NCBI RefSeq assembly: GCF_003664995.1
Contig: NZ_JFHL01000018.1
Coordinates: 62,001-126,000 of the forward strand
DNA from: Mesotoga sp. BH458_6_3_2_1
GTDB lineage: Bacteria; Thermotogota; Thermotogae; Petrotogales; Kosmotogaceae
Length of the DNA stretch: 64,000 nt
Reading direction: 5' to 3'
Shown: in pieces, positions 61,026-64,000 of the stretch
Layout of the letters: the number at the start of each line of letters is the position of its first letter
Position numbering within the stretch: the stretch's first letter is position 1
The notes under the pieces: generated by a model
Seen by the model: only the letters and a program-made list of their open reading frames with translations
What the model was told of the DNA's origin: nothing
The model's database searches: none
Program-made: the position numbers and the translations under genes

Positions 61026-61691
61026 ATGATTATTGAGACAATAAGAATGAGGCATTCAACAAGGAAGTTCCTCGCTTACGACCTGTCTGAAGAGGAAAAG
61101 GAAAGGCTAATGAGCTTCTTCAGGGAGCTTCCTACTCTTCATTCTTTGCACCTGAAATGGACCCTAAGAGATCTAAACAAAGGATCGGGCGTTGTATTTG
61201 CACCGTGTCCCGCAAAGCCGAACTGCCTTGTAGAATATGGATTCCAGGGAGAAATCATTGTGTTGGAAGTGACCAAGATGGGATTAGGTAGTTGCTGGAA
61301 TGCCGGGATTAGAGAGGAGAACTCTCCGGCTGGGATTATCCTTGGCAAGGAAGATTCAGGAAAAATAACCCTAAACGATATCCTTACCGGAATGGGGAGA
61401 AGGAAGGAGCTGGAAACTCTTGTCGAGGGACCGTTGCCCGAAGACGAGAGGCTGCTTCAAATATTGGAATCATGCAGACTTGCCCCTTCTTCAATGAACA
61501 GGCAACCCTGGAGATTCAACGTTAAGAATGGCGATCTATATATCTGGACCAAGGCAAACATGATTGGTGGCAGTCACTGGCTAGATCTTGGAATTGTCCT
61601 TTCTCATGCTTACATCACTGCACAGGAATTTTTTTCGAAGGTTTCTATAGAGAGGGCAGCAGGAGAAAAATACAGGTTGATCATGAAGTAA
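61026..61691 (+). CDS. Nitroreductase-like protein (TM1586 type)
   Basis: 221 residues from the ATG at 61026 (GGAGGTGCAC); a GTG at 61014 is in frame. It begins MIIETIRMRHSTRKFLAYDLSEEEKERLMSFF, a typical nitroreductase N-terminus (RHSTRKF binds FMN), and contains GLGSCWNAG and LESCRLAPSSMNRQPWRFNV, the second FMN-site motif. The internal arrangement resembles the tandem, single-chain nitroreductase family seen in Thermotoga. Substrate unknown. Confidence 0.85.
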   Translation: MIIETIRMRHSTRKFLAYDLSEEEKERLMSFFRELPTLHSLHLKWTLRDLNKGSGVVFAPCPAKPNCLVEYGFQGEIIVLEVTKMGLGSCWNAGIREENSPAGIILGKEDSGKITLNDILTGMGRRKELETLVEGPLPEDERLLQILESCRLAPSSMNRQPWRFNVKNGDLYIWTKANMIGGSHWLDLGIVLSHAYITAQEFFSKVSIERAAGEKYRLIMK

Positions 61692-61740
61692 CCAATTTGA
61701 TCGTTTTTGTCATGAGTCACAAACCTTTTTGACTTACTTG

Positions 61741-61755
61741 CATCAAGGCTTGATG
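61741..61755. repeat. Short palindrome CATCAAG-N1-CTTGATG
   Basis: Perfect 7-bp arms with a single central base, in the 125-base convergent gap between the nitroreductase and the P-type ATPase. It is not followed by a T-run on either strand. Could be a weak hairpin or protein site. Confidence 0.4.
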
Positions 61756-61816
61756 ATGAGACCGACCGGCTGGGTAGATCAAAGTGAAACAACTTACGGA
61801 GCATTCCACTCTCAGC

Positions 61817-63865
61817 TTATTCTCCGAGCAACCTAAGAGAATTGAGAACGGCCAGTAGAGTAACCCCCACATCAGCGAATACTGCCCCCCACATGTTCAT
61901 TAAGCCTAAAGTGCCTAGAGTCACAAAAAGAATCTTGATCCCTATGGACATCACAATGTTCTGAATTGCGGTGGTGTTAGTGAACCTCGATATCTCTATT
62001 GCTCTTGCGACTTTCGAGAGCGAATCATTTGAGAGAACGACGTCTGCCGTTTCGATTGTTGCGTCGGCGCCCGAAGCCCCCATGGCAATTCCAACATCGG
62101 CCCTTGCAATTACAGGTGCATCATTTATTCCGTCGCCAACAAATGCGGTTAGTTTTCCACTATCAATTGCTGATTCCACTGCTTTCATTTTGTCTTCGGG
62201 AGTCGCTTCGGAAATCAGACTGTCAAGGTCCAGTTTGGCCGATATAGAAGCAGCATTATCTTGACTATCACCCGTAAGCATTACTATCTCATGAATTCCG
62301 AGTTCTCTAAGCTTGATGAGGGCATCGGCAGAATCGTCCTTCAAAACGTCTGACAGAGTAAATACTCCCTCTACTCTGCCATCAATGGAAAGAAATATCT
62401 TTCCTGATTCGCCTCGCTCTTCATAATCGATTCCGATATCTCTTAGCAGAGATGAGTTGCCAATGCCCATTTTCTTGCCGTTGATTTCTGCTGTGATACC
62501 TTTTCCTGCGATTTCAGTAAGGTGGGAGATTTTCATTTCTTCGGGAATCTCTGGAATGAGTTCTCTAAAAGAACTTGCCACTGGATGAGTGGAGTAGCTT
62601 TCCATTAGGGTTGCGTATTCCAATAACTCCCTCTTGTTATATCGGCCAGAAGTCTCTATTTGAGAGATCTCTGGCTTTCCCCTGGTCAGTGTTCCCGTTT
62701 TGTCTATGAAAATCGCGTCAACCTTGCAGAGAGATTCCAGATAATTACTCCCCTTGAACAATATTCCCTCTTTTGAGGCCTTTCCAATACCGACGAAGTA
62801 GCTTAACGGAACAGAGATGACTAATGCACAGGGACAGGAAATGACAAGAAGGATCAAGGCCTTATGAACCCAGTCTGAGAGTTCCCCTCCGAACAGCAGA
62901 GGAGGAAACACCGCTATTGCAGTTGCAATGGAGACCACAATAGGTGTGTACAGTCTCGAGAACCTAGTAATGAACCGCTCCTTGTTAGATTTTCTTGAAG
63001 TCCCCTCTTCAACTAACTCCAGCATTCTGCTAGTGTAAGATTTCTGAAGATTTGTTGATGCAGTGATTTCTATTACACCTGACTTGTTTATGGTTCCGGC
63101 AAGAACTGTATCGCCTTCTTTTACAGGCACGTGACTGCTTTCTCCTGTAAGAAGTGATTTATCTATCCAGGTGCTTCCAGAGTTGATGAGGCCGTCAATG
63201 GGAATTCTCTCTCCCGGTCTGACAACATATCTATCACCCGGTTCGATCTGACCTGCCGGCACAGTCCGAAGTTTTCCGTCAATGATCTGATTGACCTCTT
63301 CAGCCCTTAAATCTATCAGTTCCTTCACTGATCTTCTTGATTTTCTCAGGGCGATTGCTTCCAGAAGCTCTCCAAAACTGTAAAAGATCATCACGGCAAC
63401 AGCTTCCGGCAATTCGTGGATCGCAAATGCGCCCATAGTGGCGATGGTCATGAGGAAACTCTCGTCGAACAAGTCGCCCTTGAGGAGATTTCTGGAAGCC
63501 TTTAGGACGGTATTTCCCCCAGCGGCAAGGTATGCAGTCACAAACAAACCATATTCCAGCAATTCATTGTTCCCATGGAGAAAGGGAGAAAAGACCAAAG
63601 CAATGAAAAACAGGGCTCCTGAGAAGAGTAGTCTCATTAGTTCCTTGACGGGTAAGTCTTGCTCAACCCCGGAAGATTGCAGCAAAGTTATCTTCGGAGA
63701 ATGTTTGTGAATGATTTCTTCGACTTCTTCGAAAGTCTGACTATCGATTATTAGTGTCGAAGAAGAGAAATCTATTCTAGCATCAACGCCCGATCTCTTT
63801 AGCTGATCCTCCAGTTTGGCTGCACATTTCGGACAATCAAGTCCTTCTATTCTGTATTTCTTCAT
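61817..63865 (-). CDS. Zinc/cadmium-type P1B ATPase
   Basis: 682 residues from the ATG at 63865 (GGAGGGCGATTAGA). N-terminal HMA domain with GLDCPKCAAKL (Cys11, Cys14). Membrane metal site SCPCALVISVP (CPC), phosphorylation site DKTGTLTRG, TGES and GDGINDAPVIARADVGIAMG in the nucleotide-binding domain. The CPC together with the usual trailing helices fits the Zn/Cd/Pb (ZntA/CadA) group; copper specificity is less likely. It exports metal from the cytoplasm. The preceding gene is an ArsR regulator, one base away. Confidence 0.93.
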   Translation of the reverse strand: MKKYRIEGLDCPKCAAKLEDQLKRSGVDARIDFSSSTLIIDSQTFEEVEEIIHKHSPKITLLQSSGVEQDLPVKELMRLLFSGALFFIALVFSPFLHGNNELLEYGLFVTAYLAAGGNTVLKASRNLLKGDLFDESFLMTIATMGAFAIHELPEAVAVMIFYSFGELLEAIALRKSRRSVKELIDLRAEEVNQIIDGKLRTVPAGQIEPGDRYVVRPGERIPIDGLINSGSTWIDKSLLTGESSHVPVKEGDTVLAGTINKSGVIEITASTNLQKSYTSRMLELVEEGTSRKSNKERFITRFSRLYTPIVVSIATAIAVFPPLLFGGELSDWVHKALILLVISCPCALVISVPLSYFVGIGKASKEGILFKGSNYLESLCKVDAIFIDKTGTLTRGKPEISQIETSGRYNKRELLEYATLMESYSTHPVASSFRELIPEIPEEMKISHLTEIAGKGITAEINGKKMGIGNSSLLRDIGIDYEERGESGKIFLSIDGRVEGVFTLSDVLKDDSADALIKLRELGIHEIVMLTGDSQDNAASISAKLDLDSLISEATPEDKMKAVESAIDSGKLTAFVGDGINDAPVIARADVGIAMGASGADATIETADVVLSNDSLSKVARAIEISRFTNTTAIQNIVMSIGIKILFVTLGTLGLMNMWGAVFADVGVTLLAVLNSLRLLGE

Positions 63866-63866
63866 T

Positions 63867-64000
63867 CTAATCGCCCTCCGACAGTTCCTGGAAGTGCTCT
63901 CTGGCAATGTGTATGAGGTCAATAACGTGATGGTCACCCAGAGAGTATAAGACTGACTTCCCCTCCCTACGATTTCTCACAAGTCGATAAGATTTAAGCT
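63867..64000 (-). CDS. ArsR/SmtB family metalloregulator, C-terminal fragment
   Basis: Only the last 44 codons are in the window; the gene enters from the right edge. The peptide LKSYRLVRNRREGKSVLYSLGDHHVIDLIHIAREHFQELSEGD matches the wing and last helix of ArsR proteins. The alpha-5 metal site is intact: Asp, His, His, Glu at relative positions 0, 2, 13 and 16 (GDHHVIDLIHIAREHFQE), the spacing of SmtB/ZiaR zinc sensors. Its TAG and the ATPase ATG are separated by one base, so it likely represses a zinc-responsive operon. It was too short to be listed as a full gene but is well supported. Confidence 0.88.
   Translation of the reverse strand, partial: LKSYRLVRNRREGKSVLYSLGDHHVIDLIHIAREHFQELSEGD

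Noticed and set aside
58304-61691. Possible RiPP system around TldD/TldE
   Set aside because: No small precursor-like gene, leader peptide or other RiPP enzyme was found nearby; TldDE is widespread as a general peptide processor.

Overview
The window looks like a chromosomal segment of a mesophilic-to-moderately thermophilic member of the Thermotogota, most likely a Mesotoga/Kosmotogaceae-type organism. This is inferred from gene content (ribose-type sugar ABC systems with RbsD, a complete lysine fermentation operon, dipeptide ABC systems, an SLH-like domain on a cell-envelope protein), moderate G+C, purine-rich GGAGG ribosome binding sites and tight operons. No rRNA or tRNA gene, phage, insertion sequence or CRISPR array was seen. 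No database search was possible, so the taxonomic placement is a judgement.

Region 1 (1-14730, almost all minus strand) is sugar uptake and efflux. A first sugar cluster (3775 down to 1) holds a Gfo/Idh/MocA dehydrogenase, a sugar-phosphate isomerase/epimerase-like TIM barrel, a RbsA-type ATPase and the start of a permease cut by the window edge. A TetR regulator with a three-gene ABC-2 export system follows (7632 to 4097); its promoter carries three copies of ATGAC-N6-GTCAT. A second, complete ribose-type operon runs 14677 to 7957 (lacI, rbsD, btpA-like, rbsK, rbsA, rbsC, rbsB), from tandem LacI operators to a strong terminator.

Region 2 (15049-17260) has a PspC-domain protein and a LiaF-like membrane protein, convergent with a lipid kinase.

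Region 3 (17310-25934, minus) is a compact lysine fermentation operon: kal, kce, kdd, kamA, a MaoC-type hydratase, kamB, kamC, kamD, kamE. Most junctions overlap (ATGA/GTGA), so translation is probably coupled. The encoded route is lysine to beta-lysine to 3,5-diaminohexanoate to 3-keto-5-aminohexanoate to 3-aminobutyryl-CoA and crotonyl-CoA.

Region 4 (26158-42657) is mixed housekeeping and envelope: mannose-1-phosphate guanylyltransferase, PepV-like dipeptidase, MATE exporter, CGGC-domain protein, a HAAS-like glycine-repeat membrane protein, purB-purA-cysS, an OsmC protein, a subtilisin-type lipoprotein, MscL with a zinc ribbon, gamma-glutamyltransferase, nadE and an unrecognised protein.

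Region 5 (43118-64000) is peptide handling and envelope: a secreted HExxH protein with a predicted C-terminal beta-barrel, a class IV aminotransferase, a six-gene oligopeptide transport operon (SLH-like/SBP fusion, M14 peptidase, two permeases, two ATPases), an alpha/beta hydrolase that has lost its nucleophile serine, a NatAB-like exporter, TldD/TldE, a nitroreductase-like protein, and a zinc/cadmium P-type ATPase behind an ArsR regulator cut by the window end.

Taken together, the secreted proteases, peptide transporter, dipeptidase and lysine fermentation genes suggest an organism that degrades and ferments peptides as well as sugars.
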